Source: an uncultured Clostridia bacterium (GTDB lineage Bacteria > Bacillota > Clostridia > Lachnospirales > Anaerotignaceae). From it: a DNA stretch of 64,000 nucleotides. Position 1 is the stretch's first letter. Every line of letters starts with the position of its first letter. Location of the stretch: positions 82,464 to 146,463 of the forward strand of contig CAMBLO010000002.1 of the NCBI GenBank assembly GCA_945868505.1, in the 5' to 3' direction. Of this stretch, positions 31,595-41,875 are shown one piece after another. The position numbers were made by a program, and so were the translations under genes. Below the pieces are notes generated by a model that saw only the letters and a program-made list of their open reading frames with translations, searched no databases and had not been told where the DNA came from.

Positions 31595-32653
31595 TTATTT
31601 CTTTTTGAAAAAGCTCCCGACATCAAAGCCTCGTTTTTCCTGATGCTCCTCTTCGCCGCCTTCGGAAATGAATTCGATATAACGGCCTGTACCAATGGCA
31701 ACACAGCTGACTGCATCCTCTGCCACCATGGCATGAATGCCCGTTTTACTTTGGATCAGTTTATCCAAGCCATAGAGCAGGCTGCCGCCGCCGGTCATAA
31801 CAATGCCCCGTTCATAGATATCTGCCGCCAATTCGGGAGGTGTGCGTTCCAAAACGCCATGTACCGCATCTGCAATGGCTTCCACGGATTCCTGCAGTGC
31901 TTCCAGCATTTCATCGGAAGTAACCGTGATATTCTTAGGCAAACCTGTGATGAGGTTTCTGCCCCGCACATCCAGCGTAACGGGAATGGTACGTTCAAAA
32001 GCCGTACCGATATTGATCTTCAGTTCCTCGGCAGTTCTTTCGCCGATCAAAACGTTGTGTTTCTTTCTCATATAACGAATAATGGCATCATCAAAGTTAT
32101 CCCCTGCGATCTTCAGGGAATAGCTGACTACGGTGCCACCCAAAGAAATGACTGCGATATCCGTGGTGCCGCCGCCGATATCCACCACCATACTGCCGCA
32201 GGCTCTGGAAATATCGATGCCGGAACCGATGGCTGCTGCAATGGGTTCTTCGATAATATGCACGCGTCTTGCCCCCGCCTGACGGGTCGCATCTTCTACT
32301 GCTCTTTTTTCTACTTCCGTAACACTGCTGGGTACGCAAACAGCAATGGTAGGCTTCACGAAGGAACGCTTGCCCATAGCCTTTTCGATAAAGTACTGCA
32401 GCATTTTTTCTGTCACATCATAATTGGAGATAACACCCTCTCGCAGAGGACGGATGGCAACGATATTGCCGGGTGTTCTGCCCAACATACGTCTTGCTTC
32501 TTCGCCCACAGCCAGAATGGTGTTGCTGTCCTTATCAATGGCAACAACGGACGGTTCGCGGATCACAATGCCCTGCCCCTTGATATATACCAGAACAGTG
32601 GCAGTCCCCAGGTCGATGCCGATATTTTCGCCAAAACTCATAAAATTAAACAT
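31595..32653 (-). CDS. Rod shape-determining protein, MreB/Mbl family
   Basis: MFNFMSFGENIGIDLGTATVLVYIKGQGIVIREPSVVAIDKDSNTILAVGEEARRMLGRTPGNI; start by RBS AAAGGAGCGGCGGT-ATG. Confidence 0.95.
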   Translation of the reverse strand: MFNFMSFGENIGIDLGTATVLVYIKGQGIVIREPSVVAIDKDSNTILAVGEEARRMLGRTPGNIVAIRPLREGVISNYDVTEKMLQYFIEKAMGKRSFVKPTIAVCVPSSVTEVEKRAVEDATRQAGARRVHIIEEPIAAAIGSGIDISRACGSMVVDIGGGTTDIAVISLGGTVVSYSLKIAGDNFDDAIIRYMRKKHNVLIGERTAEELKINIGTAFERTIPVTLDVRGRNLITGLPKNITVTSDEMLEALQESVEAIADAVHGVLERTPPELAADIYERGIVMTGGGSLLYGLDKLIQSKTGIHAMVAEDAVSCVAIGTGRYIEFISEGGEEEHQEKRGFDVGSFFKKK

Positions 32654-32801
32654 ACCGCCGCTCCTTTGTTCTTTTTGAACCAAAAATTTTCCTGTGTCTT
32701 TTCAGTATACTTGAATCTACGTCCCTTGAAAAGCTGTTTCTGAAAAAATTAAGAAAATTCTTCCTATTTTGAATAGGAAGAACCTCTTTCTGATATGTGA
32801 T

Positions 32802-34007
32802 TTATTCTCCGATCTGTTTTTTCAACACTTCCATGCCCTTCTGCAGCTGAGTATCTGCCCTTTCGGGAATATTCTTCAGGGCTGTATTCTGATATTCCGC
32901 CGGCAGTTCTACCACTTCATCGGGCTCGATCCCTATGCCATGGATGGATGTGCCGTTGGGTGTATAATATTTCTGAATGGTGATATTCAAGCCGGAACCA
33001 TCGGGTAGGGTAAACAGCCGCTGCACCAAGCCCTTGCCAAAGGTCTGAGTCCCAATTAGGGTTCCTCTGCCCGTATCCTTCACTGCACCGGCAAAAATTT
33101 CCGATGCACTGGCGCTGTTGGCATTGACCAGCACTGCCAGAGGGATATCCAAATAGTTCCCATCGCATTTCAAATCGTTTCGCTTCTCATTTTTATCCAA
33201 GGTATAGACCATGGTGCCTTCCGGCAGCAGCTCTTCCCCGATTTCATAAACAGAATGCACCAGACCACCGGGATTATCTCTCAAATCCAGAATCAGCCCC
33301 TTCATGCCTGCCTTCTGCAGTTCATCCAAGGCTTCCTTGAACTGGGCATAGGTATTCTCCTTAAACCCACTGATGGAAATATAGCCAATATTTTCATCCA
33401 TCATACGGCAGGAAACACTTTCCACCACCACCGTTGTCCGTTCCATGGTAAATTCTAAGGTCTCTCCCGTGCTTCTGCGGAGAACCCGGATGGTCACTTC
33501 TGTGCCTTCCTTGCCGCGGATTTTCGCCGCCACATCGGAAAGCAGCTTTCCCCGCATATCCTCGCCATCTACGCCAATGATCACATCGCCGGCTTTCATG
33601 CCGGCTGCCTCCGCAGGCTGCCCCACCATTACGCTGCTGACAACGACTTCCCCTTCTTGGGTGCTGTAGACCTCGATGCCGATGCCGTCAAAATTCCCGT
33701 TGGAATTATCCATATACTGTTTCAGATTTTCCTTCGTCAGGTAATATGTATATCTGTCCCCAACGCCTGCCATCATGCCCGCATAGATCATCTCTTCCAC
33801 TTGTTTTTCATCCAGATCGTCCACATAATATTTATCCAGATAGCTTTGGATGATATCGATCTTTGCTTCCCGGCTCATGCCCACCTGAAAGGGCAGAATA
33901 TGCCATGGAATGATGCGGCAGATGGGGTTCCATGCCACACTGACCACAAGAACCAGCGCCAGTGCTGCCCCAAAGCCTTTCCAAAAATCCTTTCGTTTCA
34001 CATTCAT
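32802..34007 (-). CDS. S41-family carboxyl-terminal processing peptidase
   Basis: PDZ domain plus LRDNPGGLVHSVYEIGEELLPEG ... NANSASASEIFAGAVKDTGRGTLIGTQTFGKGLVQ. Confidence 0.95.
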   Translation of the reverse strand: MNVKRKDFWKGFGAALALVLVVSVAWNPICRIIPWHILPFQVGMSREAKIDIIQSYLDKYYVDDLDEKQVEEMIYAGMMAGVGDRYTYYLTKENLKQYMDNSNGNFDGIGIEVYSTQEGEVVVSSVMVGQPAEAAGMKAGDVIIGVDGEDMRGKLLSDVAAKIRGKEGTEVTIRVLRRSTGETLEFTMERTTVVVESVSCRMMDENIGYISISGFKENTYAQFKEALDELQKAGMKGLILDLRDNPGGLVHSVYEIGEELLPEGTMVYTLDKNEKRNDLKCDGNYLDIPLAVLVNANSASASEIFAGAVKDTGRGTLIGTQTFGKGLVQRLFTLPDGSGLNITIQKYYTPNGTSIHGIGIEPDEVVELPAEYQNTALKNIPERADTQLQKGMEVLKKQIGE

Positions 34008-34170
34008 CGCCTCATTTTTCTCAGACTTTCTCTTTATCCTATGTTTTTCCGAAAAAAATTATCCTATAGAAAAGGGGGAAGCATTGCAAGGTATTCTCCC
34101 AATGTTCCCCCTTTGACTTTCAGCGGCACTGCCGAAAGGGATATTTGATTTTTTCCGTTTTCTTTCTATT

Positions 34171-35070
34171 TTATACGCGCAGATGCTTACGAATGGAAGT
34201 CACACTGCCGATGACCCCCAGACCGATACCAAAAACGATACCAAAGGGAATCAGGAAACCAAATACATCCCCCGTCAAGCGGAACTGGATGAATTTGATG
34301 ACGGGCAAATATTGGAAAATCGCACTTGTCACCTTCGCATAGACAGGGAACCCGATAATCAGCGGAACCATGGCTCCCACCAGGCCAATGATGATACCCT
34401 CAATGATAAAGGGCCAGCGGATGAACCAGTCGGTAGCACCCACATATTTCATAATGTTGATTTCCACTCTTCTGTTTACCACGGAAATACGAATGGTATT
34501 CATGATAATCATAACAGAAATGGCACCCAGAAGCAGCATAACGATCACACTGGCTACGCTAAAGATACGGCTTGCCTTCATCAGCAGTTCTGTTTCTGTC
34601 TGCCCATGGCGCACGTTTTCAATGCCGTCTACATTTTCCAGAGCAGTCAAAACACCATTCTGGTTTTCAATGCTGTCCAGAGAAATCTGGAAGGAATGGG
34701 ACAGGGGATTGTTTTCATTATCCAAGCCCACAAAGATATCCTCATCGGCACCCCAATCCTGCTTCAGTTCATCCAAAGCATCGGTGGGAGAGATATATTC
34801 CACGCTTTGCACATGGTCGATCTTGCCGATTTCTTTTTTCATATTTTCGATCTGTTCCCCTGTCAACTCCCCTTTCAGGAAAACAGAGATACCGATGGAA
34901 TCCTCCATCTGATCCAACATATATTGCAGGTTGCTTCCTACGCAGTAGGAAAAAGACAAAATGGAGATACAGGCAGCAACGGCAACCATAGAAGCCATCG
35001 TCATCAGCAGGTTCTTTTTCAGCCCGCTCAAGCCTTCTCTCACAAAATATTTGATCGTACTAGGCCTCAT
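34171..35070 (-). CDS. ftsX: Cell division ABC transporter permease FtsX
   Basis: MRPSTIKYFVREGLSGLKKNLLMTMASMVAVAACISILSFSYC...; overlaps 3' end of ftsE. Confidence 0.95.
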   Translation of the reverse strand: MRPSTIKYFVREGLSGLKKNLLMTMASMVAVAACISILSFSYCVGSNLQYMLDQMEDSIGISVFLKGELTGEQIENMKKEIGKIDHVQSVEYISPTDALDELKQDWGADEDIFVGLDNENNPLSHSFQISLDSIENQNGVLTALENVDGIENVRHGQTETELLMKASRIFSVASVIVMLLLGAISVMIIMNTIRISVVNRRVEINIMKYVGATDWFIRWPFIIEGIIIGLVGAMVPLIIGFPVYAKVTSAIFQYLPVIKFIQFRLTGDVFGFLIPFGIVFGIGLGVIGSVTSIRKHLRV

Positions 35071-35746
35071 CGCTATAACCACCTTTTTCAATATCTCTTA
35101 CAATGTGTCCATGCTGCAGGGTAACGACACGCTTCTGCATAGCGTCTACGATATCTCTTGCGTGGGTCGCCATAACAATGGTGGTACCACGTTTGTTGAT
35201 ATCGTCCAAAAGCTGCATGATACCGTCTGCCGTTTCAGGGTCCAGATTCCCTGTAGGCTCGTCGCAGATAAGGATGGGGGGATTGTTTACAATGGCTCTG
35301 GCCAAAGCAGTTCTCTGCTGTTCCCCGCCGGAAAGCTGGTTGGGATAGCTTCTGCCTTTTTTGCCAAGACCCACCAGTGCCAGTACCGCAGGCACGTTTC
35401 TGCGGATGATACGGCTGGGGGCTTCGATGACACGCATGGCAAAGGCCACGTTTTCGTATACGGTCTTATTGGGCAGCAGACGGAAATCTTGGAATACCAC
35501 GCCCAGATTACGGCGCAGATAAGGGATCTGCTTTCTGCTCAATTCATTTGTTTTCACTCTGTTGATAATGATATCCCCTTCGGTAGGATCCAGCTCCTTC
35601 AAAAGGAGCTTCATCAGCGTGGATTTACCGGAACCACTGGAACCAACGATGAATACAAATTCACCCTTGTTGATATGCAGGTTGATATTTTCCACACCGG
35701 TGGAACCATTGGGATATACTTTTGTTACGTTATTCATGTGAATCAT
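35060..35746 (-). CDS. ftsE: Cell division ATP-binding protein FtsE
   Basis: 228 aa ABC ATPase: GSSGSGKSTLMKLL ... LSGGEQQRTALARAIVNNPPILICDEPTGNLDPETADGIMQLLDDINKRGTTIVMATH. Confidence 0.96.
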   Translation of the reverse strand: MIHMNNVTKVYPNGSTGVENINLHINKGEFVFIVGSSGSGKSTLMKLLLKELDPTEGDIIINRVKTNELSRKQIPYLRRNLGVVFQDFRLLPNKTVYENVAFAMRVIEAPSRIIRRNVPAVLALVGLGKKGRSYPNQLSGGEQQRTALARAIVNNPPILICDEPTGNLDPETADGIMQLLDDINKRGTTIVMATHARDIVDAMQKRVVTLQHGHIVRDIEKGGYSDEA

Positions 35747-36117
35747 AACGTATCTCCCTCTTTCTGAAAATTTTCAATATCTATCATGATTTGACGAATT
35801 TCTTCTCTTTTCGCATCTCAATCCGAAGCGGAAACCCTCGAAAAACTTCGTTTTCCTCGTTCGCGTTGCTCCTTCAGGTCAAAAAAACAAGCCCTTTCGT
35901 CTGCAAACAGCCGAATGGCTTTCTTTTTTGCCTTGTCTCCGCTTCTTCGCGGATATTATACCATAAACAAAAAATCCTAACAAGGGGCATAACCGTCGGA
36001 AACCCTCGATTTTTATTAAAAACACCTTAATTTTGCAGATTTTCCATGAAAAAAGAGCGAGAATGTACTCGCCCTTTCCCTTCTAAATATGAAATTTTGA
36101 CTCTGCCGAAGGCTGCA

Positions 36118-37209
36118 TCAATATGCCATTTTATCCATATAGATCATATATTTGCTTACCATCAGTGTAATCTTGAAGATGATGGCATCATCGAAGTTCC
36201 GCAAATCCAGACCTGTCATTTTCTGCAGCTTATCCAGTCTGTAAACCAGTGTATTTCTATGGATATAGAGCTGACGGCTGGTTTCAGAAACGTTCAGGTT
36301 ATTTTCAAAGAATTTATTGACTGTTGCCAAGGTTTCATCATCGAAATCATCCATTGTCAGTCCGTGGAGCACTTCCTTGATGAACATACGGCACAGAGGC
36401 AGAGGCAGCTGATAAATCAGACGACCGATGCCCAGCTTTTCGTAATTTACGATAAATTTATCTGTTTCAAAAATCTTGCCGACCTCCAGAGCCATCTTCG
36501 CTTCCTTATAGGAACGGGAAACATCCTTCAGGTCGCTGACGATGGTACCGCTGGAAATATAAACATGGCTGTTGGTTTCCGCATTCAGCGTTTCTTCAAT
36601 GGTCTTTGCAATACGGTCGATTTCTTCTGCTGTTTCTTTTTCCCGCAGTTCTTTCACCAGAATGATGCTGTGTTCATCCACCGCAGTGACAAAATCCTTT
36701 GTTTTGGCAGGGAAAATGCTCCGCACAATCTCTACCACATTCATTTCCTTATCAATATGGGTTTCGATCAGATAAACGATGCGATGTACGTTATTTTCGA
36801 TGTGCAGTTTTTTCGCACGGCTATAAATATCCACCAGCAGCAGGTTATCCAGCAGCAGGTTTTTGATGAAGTTATCTTTATCGTATCTTTCCTTATATGC
36901 CACCAGCAGGCTCTGAATCTGGAATGCGGCGATTTTACCAATCTGATAGCCGGCTTCATCCTCGCCTTTCACCTGGATGACATATTCGGGCACACCATTA
37001 TCGTAAATCTTAAAATACTGATAGCCCAAGATTAGCTGGCTTTCCGCAGGGGAACTGATGAAGTTTTCCACAGCGTCGATCTGACGACCGATCATATTTT
37101 CTTCCGTTGTGGCAATTACCTTGCCCTCTTTTTCCACTACGCTCAATTCCTTGCGTGTGATGTTTTTCAATCCATCAATAGTGCTCTGCAAAATCTGATT
37201 TGAAATCAT
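36118..37209 (-). CDS. CdaR-like/PucR-type transcriptional regulator
   Basis: MISNQILQSTIDGLKNITRKELSVVEKEGKVIATTEENMIGR (sugar diacid recognition-like) and C-terminal PucR HTH NLNVSETSRQLYIHRNTLVYRLDKLQKMTGLDLRNFDDAIIFKI. Confidence 0.88.
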   Translation of the reverse strand: MISNQILQSTIDGLKNITRKELSVVEKEGKVIATTEENMIGRQIDAVENFISSPAESQLILGYQYFKIYDNGVPEYVIQVKGEDEAGYQIGKIAAFQIQSLLVAYKERYDKDNFIKNLLLDNLLLVDIYSRAKKLHIENNVHRIVYLIETHIDKEMNVVEIVRSIFPAKTKDFVTAVDEHSIILVKELREKETAEEIDRIAKTIEETLNAETNSHVYISSGTIVSDLKDVSRSYKEAKMALEVGKIFETDKFIVNYEKLGIGRLIYQLPLPLCRMFIKEVLHGLTMDDFDDETLATVNKFFENNLNVSETSRQLYIHRNTLVYRLDKLQKMTGLDLRNFDDAIIFKITLMVSKYMIYMDKMAY

Positions 37210-37501
37210 CGCCCTCACCTCAATACTTTTTTCTGATTCTTTTCCCGACACTTTTTTATTTTCAAAGAATACTGTATAAAATGCCTAAAAACCTCTTTCT
37301 GACGAGGTATCAAATTCACCTAAACTCATTTTATAACAAAATGCCAAAAAAAGAAAGAGGAAATCGAAAAAAAACAGTCAAAATCTCTTTGAGTTTGATT
37401 TTTCCATAAAAACCAAACCCTTTTTTTATGGAAACTGACTCTTGATTTCCTCTGATTGGGATAAAAAAAGTATATTTCCAAACCAAATCAGGCATCATTT
37501 T

Positions 37502-38356
37502 TTACTTTTCCGGAAATCCCTTACCCAAAACTTCTCGTACATCTGTCAAAAGGAAAAAGGCGTTTCGGTCGATATTCATAATAATGCTTTTGACGGAGTG
37601 GACTTCCTTTTGAGAAAAAACACAAAAGAGTACTTCCCGTTCCTGATCGGTGTACTTTCCCGTTGCCGGAAATGCCGTCACCCCTCTGCACAATTCTGAC
37701 AAAAGTGCCGCCGCGATTTCATCATTTTTATCGGAAATGATCCATGCCGCTTTGGCATAATTCATCCCTTCGATCACCAGACCGATGAACTGATCGGTGA
37801 CATAGACCGCCAAAATCGCATAGAGCCCCATTTCCACCCCGAAAAGGGCGATGCCTGCCAAAATAACAGCCGCATCCAATATGAAAATAAATTTGGGAAT
37901 AGAAACAGAGCGGAATTTTGTATGCAGCAATGTAGCCGCCAGATCCACGCCACCCGTTGTGGCATCCACCGAAAGCACCAGCCCCAAGCCGACCCCCAGA
38001 AAGACCCCGCCGAATACTGCCGCCAGCAGCGGGTCTTTGCTATACAAAGGGAACAATTCCTCCACATAAAGCATCAGTGAAAACAAGGATGCCGTCAAAA
38101 CACTGCGCACCATAAATTCCTTTCCCTTTCGCTTCCATGCCAATAAAAAAAGAGGGGCGTTCAGCACGATGTTCACGAACCAAAGGGGTATATGCAGCCC
38201 GAACCTTGCCTGTGTCCATGCATCCAGCATGATGCCGATGCCTGTGATGCCGCCGGCAACCAGATCCGCATGTTCGAAAAACCCCTCTGCGCCAATGGCC
38301 ATCAAGGCCGTACCGGCGATCAGATAGAACCAATCCCTCTTTTTTAATATTTTCAT
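37502..38356 (-). CDS. YitT-family membrane protein (DUF2179 C-terminus)
   Basis: 284 aa multi-TM protein, GITGIGIMLDA ... VDATTGGVDLAATLLHTKF ... KYTDQEREVLFCVFSQKEVHSVKSIIMNIDRNAFFLLTDVREVLGKGF. Confidence 0.92.
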   Translation of the reverse strand: MKILKKRDWFYLIAGTALMAIGAEGFFEHADLVAGGITGIGIMLDAWTQARFGLHIPLWFVNIVLNAPLFLLAWKRKGKEFMVRSVLTASLFSLMLYVEELFPLYSKDPLLAAVFGGVFLGVGLGLVLSVDATTGGVDLAATLLHTKFRSVSIPKFIFILDAAVILAGIALFGVEMGLYAILAVYVTDQFIGLVIEGMNYAKAAWIISDKNDEIAAALLSELCRGVTAFPATGKYTDQEREVLFCVFSQKEVHSVKSIIMNIDRNAFFLLTDVREVLGKGFPEK

Positions 38357-38397
38357 ATCCTCACGTCCCTTTCAGGACGCTTTTGCTCCAAAGTCCA

Positions 38398-39126
38398 TCA
38401 ACGTCCCTTTGTTTTCAGGACTGTCAGCGCAAATTTTGGCAAACGCATCATACGTCTCCATCTTGTAGGCTGTGTGATAAGGCGATGGAACCATTCCAGA
38501 CCCAGTCTCTGGAAAATCTTCGGTGCCCGCTTCACATTGCCCGCCATAACGTCGAAGCTGCCGCCAACGCCAATGGCTACCTTCGCCCCAACCAGACGAA
38601 TATTATCATAAATCCATTTTTCCTGCTTGGGGGCGCCCAATCCTACTAACAGTATGGACGGGGATTTTGTTTTTATGTCTTGGATGATCTTCTTTTCTTC
38701 TTTTTCATCGAAGTAGCCGTTGTGTACGCCGACCACCTTCAGACCGGGGTATTTTTTCATCATCATCCTTGCGGCTGCAGATGCCACGCCGGGGGCACCG
38801 CCGAAGAAATAGAAGGTTTCCCCTGTTGCCGCCAGCTCTGCCATCAGGTTCTGGGTCAGGTCGTAACCTGCCACCCTCTCCTTCAGGCGGATCTCGCTGT
38901 ATCTGGATGCCCAGACCACACCGATGCCGTCAGGGATCACCATATCTGCCTCATGCAGGATGTTCATTAAATCTTTATCCTTCTGGGCTTCCATCACGAT
39001 TTCGGGATTTGGTGTGCAGATGAAATGCTGTCCTTCTTCCGCAAGCATCTTTTTCGCCTTTGCCACAGCCTGTTCCATTGTAACTGCATCAAAAGGTACC
39101 CCTAATACATGTGTTTTTTTGCTCAT
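38398..39126 (-). CDS. tagA: WecG/TagA/CpsF-family glycosyltransferase
   Basis: MSKKTHVLGVPFDAVTMEQAVAKAKKMLAEEGQHFICTPNPEIVMEAQKDKDLMNILHEADMVIPDGIGVVWASR ... LLVGLGAPKQEKWI. Confidence 0.95.
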   Translation of the reverse strand: MSKKTHVLGVPFDAVTMEQAVAKAKKMLAEEGQHFICTPNPEIVMEAQKDKDLMNILHEADMVIPDGIGVVWASRYSEIRLKERVAGYDLTQNLMAELAATGETFYFFGGAPGVASAAARMMMKKYPGLKVVGVHNGYFDEKEEKKIIQDIKTKSPSILLVGLGAPKQEKWIYDNIRLVGAKVAIGVGGSFDVMAGNVKRAPKIFQRLGLEWFHRLITQPTRWRRMMRLPKFALTVLKTKGR

Positions 39127-39138
39127 ACCAAACACCCC

Positions 39139-41382
39139 TTATTTCTTTCTGCGTTCCAACAGTTTCGCCAGATATTTTTCGTTTCTGTGAGCCATCTTTT
39201 CCAGTTCAATTTCCTTCTGTTCCAGCTTCGCCACATAGACGTCCTTATGGTTGATGACATCATCCACCAATGCCAGCGTCTCTTCCTTGTCAAATTCCTT
39301 CAGCTTGCCGCCGCTGGGCATATCCAGTTTTTCCAGATAATATTCGATCTTGGGATCGTAAATAAAGCCGATGAGAGGCACCCGCTGTCTTGCGGCGAAG
39401 ATCAGGGTATGCAGACGCATACTCAGAATGAAATCTGCTTGGGAAATGATGCCCATCACTTCATAGGGAGAATAATTTCCCTTTAAAATATAAGCGTTCT
39501 GCTTCATTTTCTTTCGTACTTTTTCGCTAACTGTGATATCATTGGGCATCTGCATCCCCAAGAACACAATGTTTCTGTCATATTTTTCCACGATGATATC
39601 GCACATTTCCGCGAATCTGCCGATAAATTTATCCATATCCTTCCAGTTGCGGACGGAAACCACTACCATAGGCTTGTCCATAGGCACGCCTTCTGCTTTC
39701 AGGATATCCTGCGCCTGTTCCGCACTAATGCCATCCATGGTAAATACAGGGTCGGCTGTAACGAAGCATTTCTTGGGGTTTACGCCCATAGAAAGCAATT
39801 CTTCATAGGAATTTTCTTCTCGCAATGTAATCAGATCAGCTTTATTGACCACTTGCTTCACCAGCCTGCGGTTGCGTTCTCCACTGACAGGACCGATGCC
39901 GTTGGCATAGAGCATAACTTTTTTCCGCATCATCTTCGCCGTAGCTGTGATGGAAAGATAATACATCAGGGAACGGGTGGAGGTGCTGTCCTGCAAAAGG
40001 GAGCCGCCGCCGGAAAGAAGCACATCACAGTTTTTGATGGCACGAAGCACATCCCTCACACCGAAGCGATACACGGCTTCGATGCCGTATTTTTCCTTAG
40101 TTTCCTGAGGTTTGTTGGACAGGACGGTGATATGGTAATTATCGCCCATTTCCTGAATGTTCTTGTGCATGGAAAGCATGATGGCTTCGTCACCGGTGTT
40201 ATTAAAACCGTAATATCCGCTCATCACAACGTTATACTGGGGCACATGGTTCTCCTTCCATGCCGCATCGTAGGCTTTCACGCAGTCCCCAGCCATTTTT
40301 GTTACAGAATAATATTCGAAGATAACCTTTCTGCCATAAGCACCCATTTTCTGACGTTCCTCGTCGGTCAGGTCGTTGAAGGCATGAACCACATCTTTGT
40401 AAAGCAATGCTTCACTGGAAAGCTCGCAGCCACGACAGCAGAAGTTATTTTCCTGAGCCAGTTCCAGCTTATCCTCTGCAAACAAACCGATATAACCTTC
40501 GTTCCCCGCTACAATAACGGGTTTTTCCGCCGCCATGGCTTCCAGTGCTGCACGGCTGACGCCAACGAATACATCGCCCACAGCCACCAGTTCATTGATA
40601 TCTGTTCTGCCGCCGGTCATGGTGATACATTCCCTGCCGATGGCAGCATTGGCTTCCTTGGTTTTTTCCAGCAGTTCATCATATACATCACCGCCGCCGA
40701 CAATCAGCATTCTCAGCCCGGGGATGGCTTTCGCCAGCTTGGGCCCCAAAGCGATCAGCTGTCTTGCCACCAATGCACGGCTTTCATCCATACGGCTGAC
40801 ATAAACCAGTGTAGGTTCTTCTTCCTTCAGGTCAAATTCTGCGCGGATTCTGCTCTGGTCTGTATTGGGAGAAAATTTTTCTGTATCGATGCCGTTGATG
40901 GTTACAAAAATATCTTCGTAACGCACACGGTAATTTTCCATCAGATAATCGCGGATATCATCACTGACGGCAACCACCTTCTGCCCCCAGTTGGAAAGGT
41001 ATTTCAGACCCATGCCTGTATAGAATACCCAATGGGCAGAGGTCACAAAGGTAAAGGCATTTTTCATACGGACCTTCAGCAGACCGCAGACAAAGCTGGG
41101 GATACGGGCATGGGAATGGACAATATCCACCTTTTCCTTCTTGATGATCTTTTTCAGCATGAAATAGGAGCGAGCCATTTTCAGCACGTTTCTCTGGTTC
41201 AGAGGCACCTGATAATGGCGGATGCCCGCTTCTGCCAGTTCCTTTTCATATACGCCGCCGTTGGAAGCAACAACGATATCATAGCCCTGTTTTTTCAGTT
41301 CCTTGGAAAGCTCTACCACGTGGGTCTCCGCCCCGCCGATCTCCAACCCCATCAGAGCCATTAAAATTTTATACTTTTTCAT
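39139..41382 (-). CDS. csaB: Fusion: GT4-type glycosyltransferase + polysaccharide pyruvyl transferase CsaB
   Basis: 747 aa; N-terminal GT4 (KILMALMGLEIGGAETHVVELSKEL...) and C-terminal PYNVVMSGYYGFNNTGDEAIMLSM...LLSGGGSLLQDSTSTRSLMYYLSITATAKMMRKKVMLYANGIGPV. Confidence 0.93.
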   Translation of the reverse strand: MKKYKILMALMGLEIGGAETHVVELSKELKKQGYDIVVASNGGVYEKELAEAGIRHYQVPLNQRNVLKMARSYFMLKKIIKKEKVDIVHSHARIPSFVCGLLKVRMKNAFTFVTSAHWVFYTGMGLKYLSNWGQKVVAVSDDIRDYLMENYRVRYEDIFVTINGIDTEKFSPNTDQSRIRAEFDLKEEEPTLVYVSRMDESRALVARQLIALGPKLAKAIPGLRMLIVGGGDVYDELLEKTKEANAAIGRECITMTGGRTDINELVAVGDVFVGVSRAALEAMAAEKPVIVAGNEGYIGLFAEDKLELAQENNFCCRGCELSSEALLYKDVVHAFNDLTDEERQKMGAYGRKVIFEYYSVTKMAGDCVKAYDAAWKENHVPQYNVVMSGYYGFNNTGDEAIMLSMHKNIQEMGDNYHITVLSNKPQETKEKYGIEAVYRFGVRDVLRAIKNCDVLLSGGGSLLQDSTSTRSLMYYLSITATAKMMRKKVMLYANGIGPVSGERNRRLVKQVVNKADLITLREENSYEELLSMGVNPKKCFVTADPVFTMDGISAEQAQDILKAEGVPMDKPMVVVSVRNWKDMDKFIGRFAEMCDIIVEKYDRNIVFLGMQMPNDITVSEKVRKKMKQNAYILKGNYSPYEVMGIISQADFILSMRLHTLIFAARQRVPLIGFIYDPKIEYYLEKLDMPSGGKLKEFDKEETLALVDDVINHKDVYVAKLEQKEIELEKMAHRNEKYLAKLLERRKK

Positions 41383-41397
41383 AAGCTGTCCCCCTGT

Positions 41398-41874
41398 TTA
41401 TTCGTGAATGCTTGTGATCTTCATAACGGGTTTCGCATATTTTGTTACCACATTCATTTCAGAATTTGCCTTCATTTCCACGATGCCTTCCACGAAATAG
41501 CCCTCTTCCTTTTCAATGACAGGGCCTTCGATGGTCAGTGTCACGCTATAGTAATCGGGAAATTCCACTGCCTTGATGGTGCCATCGTTCTGCAGAACGT
41601 TTTTCAGAAAAGGCTTGTAATCCACCTTGGTGATGGTGCCCAGGCAAATGCCTGTTTTTTCATCAAAAATCTTATCCCCTTCGTGGAGGGCATTGACCGT
41701 CGCCATACGCACTTCATCAATAAAAGCCGTATAGGTTCTCTGTTCTGCGGAGGCATCCACCCCTGCGGATTCCTGCTTATTCACCACGCCGAATTTCAGC
41801 ACCGCTACGGCGCAAAGGGCAACGATGACAACGATAATGAGGATATCTACAATATTCGGTCTTTTCTTTGCCAT
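41398..41874 (-). CDS. DUF4330-family membrane protein (copy 2)
   Basis: MAKKRPNIVDILIIVVIVALCAVAVLKFGVV...; paralogous to the adjacent upstream gene. Confidence 0.8.
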   Translation of the reverse strand: MAKKRPNIVDILIIVVIVALCAVAVLKFGVVNKQESAGVDASAEQRTYTAFIDEVRMATVNALHEGDKIFDEKTGICLGTITKVDYKPFLKNVLQNDGTIKAVEFPDYYSVTLTIEGPVIEKEEGYFVEGIVEMKANSEMNVVTKYAKPVMKITSIHE

Positions 41875-41875
41875 A

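Noticed and set aside
35160-35200. GGTGGTACCACG resembling a T-box antiterminator motif
   Set aside because: Lies inside the ftsE coding sequence, with no leader architecture.
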